A stretch of 64,000 nucleotides of DNA from contig NC_052395.1 of assembly GCF_009389715.1 (NCBI RefSeq), positions 18,449,528-18,513,527 on the forward strand, given 5' to 3'. Under the pieces are notes generated by a model. The model ran no database searches. It saw only the letters and a program-made list of their open reading frames with translations, and was not told the DNA's origin. Of the stretch, positions 32,116 to 43,837 are shown one piece after another. Position 1 is the stretch's first letter; every line of letters begins with the position of its first letter. The position numbers and the translations under genes were made by a program. This DNA comes from Phoenix dactylifera (taxonomy: Eukaryota > Streptophyta > Magnoliopsida > Arecales > Arecaceae).

Positions 32116-33264
32116 TGTTAGATGTATGCCCTAGAAGCCAATCTGGCTGACACATTGTTAATTCTAGGGACATAATTTTGTACTTGACTATTTATTATTG
32201 AATAAATAAAAGGTATCTTTTCATTCATATTAATTATGTGTCTATGAATCGTCCAAGAAATTAATAAGATGATGATGCATATTCTCAAGAGTTGAGAATT
32301 TGAGCCATGTATCATTGGTGATTAATTTCTAAATGCTCCTGATCAATGGATCATCACGAGGACGGTGATCGATCCGATCAGTGCAAAGATCACTTTTCTT
32401 CTGGATGGACGAGACTTGAGTCCACAGTGTAGGGACACTGAAGTGATAGTGCAGGTGCTTGTTAGAGAACAAGGGTACTGAGTGTGACCAAGACAAGAAG
32501 TTACTTGGACGTCTATCCACTCGTCAGTGACTTGCTTGATGTTGCAGTAGTATGACTGGTCCTTTGACATGCGGTGCTTCGGCTACTCACAGTGAGGTTA
32601 TTGTAGTTTGACTACACGTATACATGGTCTCTAGTCATATGGGTCCTTGTAGTGTAGATTGGCTGCAGTAAGTTCACTGTAGGAGTAGGGTATGCACTTA
32701 CATAGAATCTATCGACCTTGATAGAAGAGGAGTGATCCTATGTGATTTGTTAGACTGAGTTCTAAGACCTTGGCCAGGGCAGTAATAGAAAGTGGAGAAA
32801 GAGTTTTCCACTATCGAACTCGAGTCAAATAAATCTTGACATATGACAGACGAAGGGGTTTGACGAGTTATCCATGACCACCGTCCTGTAGGGATCCACG
32901 ATAGTAGGACTGTATCACACGATAACTGCACCTAGAGGTTCATCATTCTATTCAGATGGGTAGCCACTACATACTGCTAGGTGTCACTGGTGGATGGTGG
33001 AACTCATAGGGATTATCTCGATGATCGATAAGCCCTAATGAGTAGAGTTGGAATCGTTCCGACCCATTGAAAGGAGTTTTCAATGATATTGTGATAGAGA
33101 TCACAATATATCTCACTACCAGTCAGAGTAGAACCTATGGGGTCACACACACTAGAGGCATTGACCGATCCGATGGTTGAATCGTGATTAGGAATCACAA
33201 GTAATCAATTTGATTGATAATAAGCTGAAGAAGGAACAAAGAGAATTAATTAATTGGACTTAAA

Positions 33265-33695
33265 ACAAGAGTCCTACTTGGAGTAGGATTCCTAGAGTCC
33301 TAATTGGATTAGGACTAGGAATCCTACTTGGACTGAGATTCCTACTTGGACTGGGATTCCTACTTGGACTGGAAATCCTATTTGGAGTAGGACTAGGATT
33401 CCTACTTGGAGTAGGATTCCTACAATCCTAATTAGATTAGGAGTTTTGAATTAAATTTGGATTCCTACTTGGAGTAGGATTCCTAGAGTCCTAATCGGAT
33501 TAGGACTTCGAATTCAAATTAGAGTCCTAATTGGATTAGGACTAGAATTAAACAAGTCCTAATTGGATTAGAATTTCTTAAGTCCTAATTAATTATTAAT
33601 CTAATGAATCAACATGACTCCTAATTGGATTAGGATTGAAGAGTTCAATTGAGTCATGGTTCATTCAAGTTCTAATTGGATTAGGACTAGCATAG
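33265..33695. repeat. Near-palindromic TCCTAATTGGATTAGGA array in the 5' LTR
   Basis: At least fifteen 17-22 base words of the two types AGTCCTAATTGGATTAGGAC and TCCTACTTGGAGTAGGATTC follow each other. The same array is at about 40730-41155 in the 3' LTR. It lies just upstream of the LTR TATA box. Confidence 0.85.
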
Positions 33696-33750
33696 ATTGA
33701 ACCCAATTGATTCATGATTTGGACTAAACCAAATAGGAGCCCTAGATGCC

Positions 33751-33760
33751 TTTATAAGGC
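33751..33760 (+). promoter_or_regulatory. TATA box of the Angela-like LTR
   Basis: CTTTATAAGG lies 50 bases upstream of the CT-rich segment with a CACGTG motif. The 3' LTR has the same signal at 41214-41223. Transcription would be expected to begin about 30 bases downstream. Confidence 0.6.
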
Positions 33761-34352
33761 TTTGAAAGGAGGTGCCCTAATGATAAGTGAAGCCCTCCTC
33801 CTCTCCATCACGTGGCCACCCTCCTCTCCTCTCTTTTCAGCCACCAACAACAAAGGGAAGAAAAGGATCTTGGTGGCCTCCTTCTTCCTCCACCGTTTGG
33901 TTCCAACGCAAGGAAGAAAAAGAAGGCTGCAGGGCTTCGTTCCTCTTCTTCTCTTCATCCTTCTTCTTCCTCCTCCCAAGCACAATCAAGGATTGATTGA
34001 AAGGGAGGATATCAGCCATCAAAGCTATCTCTGCAAGGGAGCTAGCACCCCGGGGAGATAGAAAGCTTGGATCGGTTTTCTGCTTCGTGTGGATACCCGT
34101 AGAGGCCGGGCACTTGAATGGCTTCAAGCGAACCTTCATCCTAAACCACGAACTTCAGTTTGCGGTGATCATCTACCCGCACAAGGTGAAGATCTGATCT
34201 TCTAATGTTTTAAAAAGTTTTTAATCCTTATCTATCTACGAACGGTCTTGAAACAACGTTCATACGATGAACGGTTGATCCCGCGCATGCCTCTTCCGCT
34301 GCATCTGAATTTTTTTTTAAAATTCAGCGGCATGATCGAGGTATTCTAACAG

Positions 34353-34364
34353 TGGTATCAGAGC
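34353..34364 (+). promoter_or_regulatory. Primer-binding site, initiator tRNA-Met type (Angela-like)
   Basis: TGGTATCAGAGC begins one base after the 5' LTR. It is complementary to the 3' end of plant initiator tRNA-Met, the usual copia primer. Confidence 0.95.
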
Positions 34365-35978
34365 CTAGGCTTCGTAGATTAAGGTAAGGATTAATTATTA
34401 GTAGGCTTATTAGATCTGAAAATTGAAAGATTTTGCATGCTGAAAATTTTCTGCATGCAGATTTTTTCTGGGGTGCTGATTTTTGCATGCTGATTTTTAT
34501 GTGATAAGATGATGATTCTAATTGCATTGTTAATGAGATTACAAAGTTTAGAATCATGATTAGCATGATCAGCAACCTATGTCATGAGATAATCAGTTAG
34601 TTTTCAGATCTGAAAATTATAATTGCTGCATGTGGTGATGATCATAGGATTCAAACCCTTTTGGTATCAAATGTAATGACCTGCGATGCGATCTGTGATG
34701 TCATGTAATTTTTCTGATGCTTGCATGCATCTTATTTGATGTTTTGAGAGGCCTGCGTGCCTCCTAAAAGGAGATGTAATTTATTATTATTTTTATTTTA
34801 TATCTGGTTGTATTTCTGTGATGTGATGTACGTCAACGATCAAGTTGAAGACAAGGTATGAGATGAACAGGTGATCTAAGCAGTTGATGGCGATTGGATC
34901 AAGAGTTGATCAAGGATCGAATCAAGGAGGCTTGGAACCAATTCAAGAGTTGAAGACCAGTTGATCGATTGACGTGCATGTGCTTGTAATACGACCTAAC
35001 TAGAATCCATGATCATCACCTATTTAAAGTTTAGCTTTAATTATTGCCGCGATTATAACTGCCTGTGATGTGCCGTTTGCATGTGATGTGAATGAGAGTC
35101 GGGTAGATAGGTTTACATGTGATGTAGCAAACCCAATTGAGACCTAGATTAAAACCTCCTTAATCAAGTCGAGAGTGAACCGACATGAGCAAGTCATATT
35201 AGATTAATTGATCTAATTGGTGTCTAGGAAAGCATGAAAGGTGGTTACTTAATTAGGACCTTACTCTCTGAGTAAGGGGAGGCTTCCACCTGCTTACCTG
35301 GCCAATTGTTTGATTACCCCTTATGAAGAGCTCAAGTTGCAAACACTAAGACATGATTAACCAATATTAAGTCTATAGGTCTTCCACCGTAGTAGAGCTG
35401 CTAAGGCCTTTCTGATGTTGATTTGTCTCGGCTGGATACAGTGGTCAAGTTGCATCGGGGGGCTGGACCTCTCTATAGATATGAGATGTTGTAGGGTAAA
35501 GGTGGGGTTGGGCACCAATAACTGTTAGGTGAGGACCTAATGACGACTTTATTCCTACGGTTATACGGTGGGTCTGACTTAACTAAGAAATGGGACCAAT
35601 AACTGTTAGGTGAGGTTTCCATGGCTTAGAGACCAAGTAGCACTGCAACATGCTTGAGAAGCATTGTACAAGAGTTGTACATTCATTAATCTATGTGTCA
35701 CCAATAACTGTTAGGTGAGGTGGCATGTAAATCGATGGGACCGCAGTACCCACTAGAAACCCTAGTCGTGTGGGATTTCCGTTTTCCTACCAGGGGAGTG
35801 TAAGAAATTCGAGAAAATAGTGGGAGTTACATTTGTCCTAAAAAGACCTTAGAACAGATTAGGATCAAGTACAAAAGTCTAACTAGAATCTTTACTCTCT
35901 AAGGATTATAAAGTCAGCTTCTAGACTCTTAACTTATATCCTATAGAACAACCGTTTGAGCAAACCCAATTATAAAGA
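34365..35978 (+). other. Angela-like untranslated leader with repeated 21-mer
   Basis: About 1.6 kb between primer site and gag without an open frame. Three copies of a 21-base word containing CCAATAACTGTTAGGTGAGG lie at about 35515, 35596 and 35702, spaced 80-105 bases. Such leaders normally hold dimerisation/packaging signals; no direct evidence for function here. Confidence 0.6.
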
Positions 35979-38900
35979 TTGGCTCAGCAAATTTCAAAAA
36001 TAGTTTTGAATTATGAGAAATTCGGGTATATGCTAGACCATGGAATCCCCATGTTACCAATCCGTCCGATCACTGATCAGCGTAAGACGCTTGTTAAGTG
36101 GACGAACAATGACAATAAAGTTAGGTGCTGCACAATGGCATCCATGTCTAATGAATTATAATGCCAGCATGAGAACATGAAGACTGCCAGGAACATATTA
36201 AATCACCTGCAAGAGTTGTATGGCGATCAGAGTCGCGCAGCATGTTTTGAAGTGTCCAAGAGGCTCTTCAAGGCAAAAGATGCGCGATGGACAGTCTGTC
36301 CATGATCATGGTTTGACCATGATAAAGGACTTAAAGAAGCTTGAGAAGCTCGGCATGACCATGCACAAGGAACTGCAAACGGATTTAATCCCGTAATATC
36401 TTCTAGCTTCATATGAATAGTTTATAGTAAACTACTATATGAACAAGGTTGTATGCACTAAAATAGAATTGTTAAATAAATTGGTAACTAACTTAGGGAC
36501 CTTGAAGACGTTCAAGGGGCATCGTTTTCGCTGTCAAGTTGGTTTCTACTTTCAAGAGAGAGTCTATTTGGAAGAAGAAGAAGCCTGCGAAGAAGCAGAA
36601 GACTAAGAAAACACCAAGTAAGGAAGTTCCAAGAAAAAGGCCAATTGCAAGGAAAAGTGTTTCCATTGCATCATGGACGGCCATTGGAAGAGGAACTGTC
36701 CTACATACATGGGAAGCATAAAGAACATGAAGGGTGACAGACCTTCAGAAGGTTTGTCAGATATGCTCAGGATACTTAGGGACTGTTACCTATTGCTAGC
36801 AGAAATTTGATTTCTGTATTTTATTTAGCACAGAAAGATTTTTATTTGAAAATTAAATTGATTCAACATGGTTTTATGATTGACAGTCTCTATCACATAC
36901 ATATGGATGTATCTGTGAATATATCTGAGCAAACAGTGAATACCATAGGATCTAATAGATCCAAAAATGAGATAAATCTAAAGTATTTATGGCACCTCAG
37001 GCTTGGCCATATAGGAGAAGACAAAATAAACAAATTGGAGAAACATGAGCTTTGGGCTCATTGACTTTCGAGTCATATTTGATTTGTGAATTCTGCCTTC
37101 AAGGAAAGATGGCCAAGTTATTCTTTGTAGGACACAGGGAGGTCCACTGAAATACTTATCCTAGTACACACTGATGTGTGTGGCCCATTCGATGTGCAGG
37201 CTAGGGGTTATAATTTTTTACTTCATTTACCGATGATTACTCACGGTATGGATATGTGTATGAGACACAAATATAAAACTTTTGAAAGGTTCAAAAAGCT
37301 TAGATATGAAGTAGAAAAATAAGCACAAAACTCATTAAGGTTCTTCGATCAGATCGAGAAAGTGAATACCTTAATGGAGAGTTCCGTGATTATCTCAAGA
37401 AGAATGGTATAGTTTCATAATAGACTCCTCCTGGAACACCTCAACTCAATGGAGTGTCAGAGAGGAGGAATCGGACCCTATTAATATGGTCCAGTCCATG
37501 ATGAGCTTCACTGATTTACCCTTGTTTCCTTAGATAGATGCCCTATTTTTAGCTATTTACTTGTTGAATAGAGTTTCCTCTAAAGTCCATTCCTACCGCA
37601 CCATATGAGATATGACATGGTAAGAAACCAAGATTTGGGGATGTCCGGCCCACGTCAAGAGACTACAGGCAGACAAACTAGAGGCTAGGACCATAAGTGC
37701 TCGTTTTATAGGATATCCTAAAGAGTCATTAGGATACAATTTTTTCATCTCAGAGGATCACAATGTGTTTGTGAGCCGTCACGCCATCTTCTTGGAAAAA
37801 CCAGTTTATCCTTGATAGAGGCAGTGGGAGGAAAATTGAGCTTGAAGAGAAAGTCTCTGAAAAGCAACGAGTCATGGATCCTATCGAACCCATTCATACA
37901 GAGCCAGTACACGATGTCCCTCGACCACCTCGTAGATCAAGTAGGGTCTCCCATCCTCCCGATAGATACTTAGGTATACTAGAAGAGGATACCGAGGAAA
38001 TGTTCCTAGTGGGAGATAGGGATCACACGCAGGATTCCAAAACCTACGACGAGGCGATATCTGATATCGATTCCGAGAAATAATTGGAGTTAGACTCCAT
38101 GCATTCCAACCAAGTTTGGACCTTAGTAGATCCACCAGAAGGTATTGTACCTATTGGATGCAAATGGATCTACAAAAGGAAGATAGGTTCGGATGGAGAG
38201 GTAGAGACCTATAAGGCAAAGCTTGTGACGAAAGGGTATAGTCAGCGCGAGGGCATTGACTATCAGGAGACCTTTTCACCTGTAGCCATGCTGAAATCCA
38301 TCCGAACATTGCTTGCCATTGCAGCATTTTATGATTATGAAATCTGGCAGATGGATGTGAAAACAGCTTTCCTGAATGGATATCTTGATGAAGACATCTA
38401 TATGGAACAGCCTTTGGGTTTCACTTTCAGTGATGGAGATCACAAGGTCTGCAAGCTGCAAAAGTCCATCTATAGACTAAAGCAAGCATCTCGGAGTTGG
38501 AACACTCGTTTCGATGATGCAATCAAAACGTTTGATTTCATCAAAAACGAAGAGGAACCATGTGTTTACAAAAGGGTTAGTGGGAGTGCTGTTGTATTTC
38601 TCGTACTTTACGTGGACGACATCCTCCTGATAGGGAATGATATTCCCATGCTAACCTCGGTCAAGGTCAGGTTGTCAAAAAGGTTCTCCATGAAAGACCT
38701 TGGGGAAGCATCCTATATTTTGGGAATAAAGGTCTATAGAGATAGATCTAAAAGGATGCTTGGCCTATCACAGAAGATGTACATAGAGGAAGTGCTGAAA
38801 AGGTTCAGCATGGAAAACTCTAAAAGGGGTCTCTTACCCCTAAGACATGGAATTAATCTCTCCAAGAAGATGTGCCCCAACACATCTGAAGAGATTCAAC

Positions 38901-39564
38901 GCATGAGCAAGATCCCCTATGCATCAGCAATAGGGAGCCTCATGTATGCCATGCTATGTACATGACTTGATATAGTACATGCTGTGAGTGTCATGAGCAT
39001 ATGTCAATCAGATCCAGGCAAAAAGCACTGGATAGCTGTGAAGAACAGTCTTAAGTACTTGAGAAGAACTAAAGACATGTTCTTGGTCTTTGGGAGAAGA
39101 TCAGAGTTGAAGGTAGAAGGATGCACACATATTGATGATAGAAAGTCTACATCAAGATATGTGCAATGGTGGTTCAGTAAGTTGGAAGAGTTCCAAACAA
39201 CCAATCATTATAGATTCTACCTTAGAAGCTGAATGTTAAGCCGTATCTTAGGGTGCAGTGGAAACCTTCTAGTTAAAAGTTCATTGCAAAGTTAGGTGTA
39301 ATGTCATTAGATGTCATAACACTTTACTGCGATAACATTGGCACCATAGCACTAGCTATGGAGCCAAGGTCTCATCAGAAGTCCAAGCACATAGAGCGGC
39401 GCTTCCACCTCATACGCGACTATATTGAGAAGAAATATGTAGAGGTGCAAAGAGTAGACTCCGCGGATAACATGGCAGACCCGTTCACTAAGCAGCTAAG
39501 TCAGCAAAAGACTGAAGCCCACCTTGAGAAGATGGGGCTTAGATATATGACTGATTGGCTTTAG
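35979..39564 (+). pseudogene. Angela-like copia gag-pol, degraded
   Basis: Gag remnants (35979-36410) are followed by a Lys-rich stretch and a zinc knuckle CFHCIMDGHWKRNC at about 36659-36700 (C-x2-C-x4-H-x4-C). Protease is not recognisable between about 36700 and 36790. The preintegrase LWHLRLGHIGEDKI is at 36987, and the integrase core 37080-37560 is full of stops and shifts. RT at 38084-38965 is open for 293 codons, with IWQMDVKTAFLNGYL and YVDDILLIG, then stops (TGA at 38963-38965). RNase H 38984-39564 shows KHIERRFHLIRDYIEK and DPFTKQ but is frameshifted. Overall it is much more decayed than 0.8% LTR divergence would produce. Confidence 0.9.
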
Positions 39565-39565
39565 T

Positions 39566-39578
39566 GCAAGTGGGAGAT
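39566..39578 (+). promoter_or_regulatory. Polypurine tract of the Angela-like element
   Basis: GCAAGTGGGAGAT directly precedes the 3' LTR, the form seen in many plant copia elements. Confidence 0.8.
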
Positions 39579-41814
39579 TGTTAGATGTATGCCCTAGAAG
39601 CCAATCTGGCTGACACATTGTTAATTCTAGGGACATAATTTTGTACTTGACTATTTATTATTGAATAAATAAAAGGCATCTTTTCATTCATATTAATTAT
39701 GTGTCTATGAATCATCCAAGAAATTAATAAGATGATGATGCATATTCTCAAGAGTTGAGAATTTGAGCCATGTATCATTGGTGATTAATTTCTAAATGCT
39801 CCTGATCAATGGATCATCACGAGGACGGTGATCGATCCGATCAGTGCACAGATCACTTTTCTTCTGGATGGACGAGACTTGAGTCCACAGTGTAGGGACA
39901 CTGAAGTGATAGTGCAGGTGCTTGTTAGAGAACAAGGGTACTGAGCGTGACCAAGACAAGAAGTTACTTGGACGTCTATCTACTCGTCAGTGACTTGCTT
40001 GATGTTGCAGTAGTATGACTGGTCCTTTGACCTGCGGTGCTTCGGCTACTCACAGTGAGGTTATTGTAGTTTGACTACACGTATACATGGTCTCTAGTCA
40101 TATGGGTCCTTGTAGTGTAGATTGGCTGCAGTAAGTTCACTGTAGGAGTAGGGTATGCACTTACATGGAATCTATCGACCTTGATAGAAGAGGAGTGATC
40201 CTATGTGATTTGTTAGACTGAGTTCTAAGACCTTGGCCAGGGCAGTAATAGAAAGTGGAGAAAGAGTTTTCCACTATCGAACTCGAGTCAAATAAATCTT
40301 GACATATGACAGACGAAGGGGTTTGACGAGTTATCCATGACCACCGTCCTGTAGGGATCCACGATAGTAGGACTGTATCACACGATAACTGCACCTAGAG
40401 GTTCATCATTCTATTCTGCTGGGTAGTCACTACATACTGCTAGGTGTCACTGGTGGATGGTGGAACTCATAGGGATTATCTCGATGATCGATAAGCCCTA
40501 ATGAGTAGAGTTGGAATCGTTCCGACCCATTGAAAGGAGTTTTCAATGATATTGTGATAGAGATCACAATATATCTCACTACCAGTCAGAGTAGAACCTA
40601 TGGGGTCACACACGCTAGAGGCATTGACCGATCCGATGGTTGAATCGTGATTAGGAATCACAAGTAATCAATTTGATTGATAATAAGCTGAAGAAGGAAC
40701 AAAGAGAATTAATTAATTGGACTTAAAACAAGAGTCCTACTTGGAGTAGGATTCCTAGAGTCCTAATTGGATTAGGACTAGAAATCCTACTTGGACTGAG
40801 ATTCCTACTTGGACTGGGATTCCTACTTGGACTGGGAATCCTATTTGGAGTAGGACTAGGATTCCTACTTGGAGTAGGATTCCTACAATCCTAATTAGAT
40901 TAGGAGTTTTGAATTAAATTTGGATTCCTACTTGGAGTAGGATTCCTAGAGTCCTAATCGGATTAGGACTTCGAATTCAAATTAGAGTCCTAATTGGATT
41001 AGGACTAGAATTAAACAAGTCCTAATTGGATTAGAATTTCTTAAGTCCTAATTAATTATTAATCTAATGAATCAACATGACTCCTACTTGGATTAGGATT
41101 GAAGAGTTCAATTGAGTCATGGTTCATTCAAGTTCTAATTGGATTAGGACTAGCATAGATTGAACCCAATTGATTCATGATTTGGACTAAACCAAATAGG
41201 AGCCCTAGATGCCTTTATAAGGCTTTGAAAGGAGGTGCCCTAATGATAAGTGAAGCCCTCCTCCTCTCCATCACGTGGCCACCCTCCTCTCCTCTCTTTT
41301 CAGCCACCAACAACAAAGGGAAGAAAAGGATCTTGGTGGCCTCCTTCTTCCTCCACCGTTTGGTTCCAACGCAAGGAAGAAAAAGAAGGCTGCAGGGCTT
41401 CGTTCCTCTTCTTCTCTTCATCCTTCTTCTTCCTCCTCCCAAGCACAATTAAGGATTGATTGAAAGGGAGGATATCAGCCATCAAAGCTATCTCTGCAAG
41501 GGAGCTAGCACCCCGGGGAGATAGAAAGCTTGGATCGGTTTTCTGCTTCGTGTGGATACCCGTAGAGGCCGGGCACTTGAACGGCTTCAAGCGAACCTTC
41601 ATCCTAAACCACGAACTTCAGTTTGCGGTGATCATCTACCTGCACAAGGTGAAGATCTGATCTTCTAATGTTTTAAAAAGTTTTTAATCCTTATCTATCT
41701 ACGAACGGTCTTGAAACAACGTTCATACGATGAACGGTTGATCCCGCGCATGCCTCTTCCGCTGCATCTGAATTTTTTTTTAAAATTCAGCGGCATGATC
41801 GGGGTATTCTAACA
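39579..41814 (+). repeat. Angela-like copia 3' LTR
   Basis: Same length as the 5' LTR. Differences seen by eye are scattered, mostly single transitions, plus a small cluster at about 40416-40428. Confidence 0.96.
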
Positions 41815-43774
41815 CAAATGTGACTTTAAACCCTTTATCACAAAATTGACTTATGCTAAGTAGGTTATGTTTCAAACCATTAACTAATAAGACATTTTCT
41901 ATGAAGGTAGATGGAGTAATGAAAATTTTACCCTTTCCAATGATATATCCTTTTCCATTGTCTCCATAGGTTACTACTCCACCCTTCTTAGATTCTAAGG
42001 TGACAAATTGGTCTACGTCACCGGTCATGTGTCTTGAACAGCCGCTATCTAGATACCATCGTTTATCCACTTTATTTGCTGCAAGACACCCCTGCAATCA
42101 AGATCAAGAATGAGCTTTAGGTACCCAAACTATGTTGGGTCCTTTAGGGTTAGTACTTGATGTTCCTTTTGGAACCCAAACTTTCTTGAATTTAAATTTA
42201 TGATTATTACTCAATTTGTTTTGACTGGACTTTCTATAGTTACATTCATATGCTTTATGTCCTAATTTATTGCAGCAATGACAAGTAATATTTTTATTTT
42301 TAGCTTTTACAAAAATGTTCTTTAAGTATTTTTGTTTCCTATTTGTTTTATATCCTAATTCAGCCTTATCATATACAGCTTTTTGACTATCAAGAATCAT
42401 ATTTAATTTGGTTGAACTAAGTGTAAACTTATCTACTAAGGATTTATATTTTTCAGCATCTTCTTTTAACTTGACATTTTCAGCAATTAGATTCTTGGTT
42501 TCATTTGTGAGTTTCCTACTTAATGTTTCATAGTTATGAGATAGTTTTAATTTATCTTTGATAAGAGATTGATTTTCTTCTTTTAGAAATTTATTTTTAT
42601 TGATTAGTTTTTTATGTTCTTCCATGAGTTCTGAAAATGCATCATGTAATTCATCAACAGTAAAATCACATTCAAGTTCAGAATCTATCTCATCGTCATT
42701 GGCCATATAGCATATTTGGGCCGTCTCTTGATGATCTTCCTCTTCCGAACTTGACTCCTCACTTTCACTCCATTCAGCCATGAAGTTCTTCTTTTTAAGT
42801 TTTCTTGCCATCCACTTTAATTCCGGACAATCTATCTTATAATGCCCGAGTTTGTTACACTCATAACAAATAGGTGTTTCTTTTTTCTTTTCTTTGTCCT
42901 TACCCTTTTCTTTGCTTGAGCTACGTTTGAAGAAGGGTTTCTTTTTATGAAATCTATTCTTACCTCTCATAAATTTTCTGAATTTTCTTCCAAGCATAGC
43001 CATTCCTTCTTCATCAAATTCATCATCATCATTAGAATCTTCCGACTCAGTTTGTTGTTTTGGAGTGGGAGACTTTAGGGCAATGGTCTTTCTTCTCTTG
43101 ACCTCATCTTCTGAATTTTGCCTCATGGTCAACTCATGGGTCATGAGTGATCCTAGAAGTTTCTCTAATTGCAGTGTATTGAGGTCCTTTGCTTCCTGAA
43201 TTGCAGTTACCTTGGCCTTCCAAACTCTTGGTAGAGATCTGAGAATTTTTCGCACCAATTCAGAATTAGTATAAGACTTTCCTAAACTCTTTAGCTCATT
43301 TATAATTTCAGTAAAATGAGTAAACATATCAGTTATGGACTCAGTGGATTCCATTTTAAACAATTCATACTTATGTACTAATATGTTTATTTTTGACTCC
43401 TTAACTTGATTAGTTCCTTCATGTGTGACCTCAAGTTTGTCCCAAATTTTTTTTATAGAGATGCATGTAGATATTCTATTGAATTCACTTACATCTAATG
43501 AACAGTAAAGTACATTAATCGCTTTAGCATTTAATTGTGCTAATCTTCTATCACTTTCATTCTAATTCATTTCTGGTTTGGGTATGATAGTGCCCTCTAT
43601 ACTAATTGTGGGTGTGTGAGGTCCTCTAGTTATAATATACCACAATTCATAGTCTAGAGCTTGAATGAATATCCTCATCCTAGCTTTCCAGTATGTGTAA
43701 TTTGTGCCATTAAATAGAGGAGGTCTATTTGTGGATTGCCCCTCACTCATAGAACATCCCACTTGGGTTGTCAT
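41815..43774 (-). pseudogene. SIRE gag and protease
   Basis: From ATG 43774 the gag begins with FNGTNYTYWKARMRIFIQAL, typical of copia gag, and stops at about 43562 (one in-frame stop) before continuing openly from about 43380 to 42104. The capsid-like part (ITDMFTHFTEIINELKSLGK) is followed by two zinc knuckles, CYECNKLGHYKIDC and CHCCNKLGHKAYEC, with a long Lys/Glu coiled coil between them. After stops near 42104 comes protease with the DSG active site in WYLDSGCSRHMTGD (about 42050). The frame leads into the CAAAT junction of the inner copia and resumes at 32115. The two-knuckle gag supports SIRE assignment. Confidence 0.9.
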
Positions 43775-43823
43775 GATCTTTAACTCTTGATTGTGAGATC
43801 AATAAATACTATTGGAGCACCTT

Positions 43824-43835
43824 GCTCTGATACCA
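43824..43835 (-). promoter_or_regulatory. Primer-binding site of the SIRE element
   Basis: On the minus strand TGGTATCAGAGC follows the 5' LTR after two bases; complementary to initiator tRNA-Met. Confidence 0.95.
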
Positions 43836-43837
43836 CT

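Larger units (their letters stand above)
32116..34351 (+). repeat. Angela-like copia 5' LTR
   Basis: A 2.2-kb LTR, long for copia. 33265-33695 is an array of TCCTAATTGGATTAGGA and CCTACTTGGAGTAGGATTCC words, each nearly its own reverse complement. Further on are a TATA signal (33753-33759), a CT-rich tract and a CACGTG G-box (33810-33815). Confidence 0.96.
32116..41814 (+). mobile_element. Angela-like Ty1/copia element nested in the SIRE pol
   Basis: LTRs 32116-34351 and 39579-41814 are both exactly 2,236 bases, begin TGTTAGATGT and end ATTCTAACA. CAAAT flanks the element (32111-32115 and 41815-41819). Removing it rejoins the SIRE protease-integrase frame. PBS and polypurine tract are in the right places. 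By eye the two LTRs differ at about 18-20 positions (about 0.8%), the lowest in the nest, so this is the most recent LTR insertion here. The internal region is only 5.2 kb and heavily decayed, in contrast with the fresh LTRs. RT wording (YDYEIWQMDVKTAFLNGYL) suggests the Angela/Tork side of copia. Confidence 0.96.

Noticed and set aside
33714-34197. Several 60-115 codon frames repeated at 41177-41660
   Set aside because: Both sets sit in the Angela-like LTRs, on both strands, in a CT-rich segment; no domain.
34353-34364. TGGTATCAGAGC as part of a tRNA gene
   Set aside because: No cloverleaf around it; its position next to an LTR identifies it as a primer-binding site.
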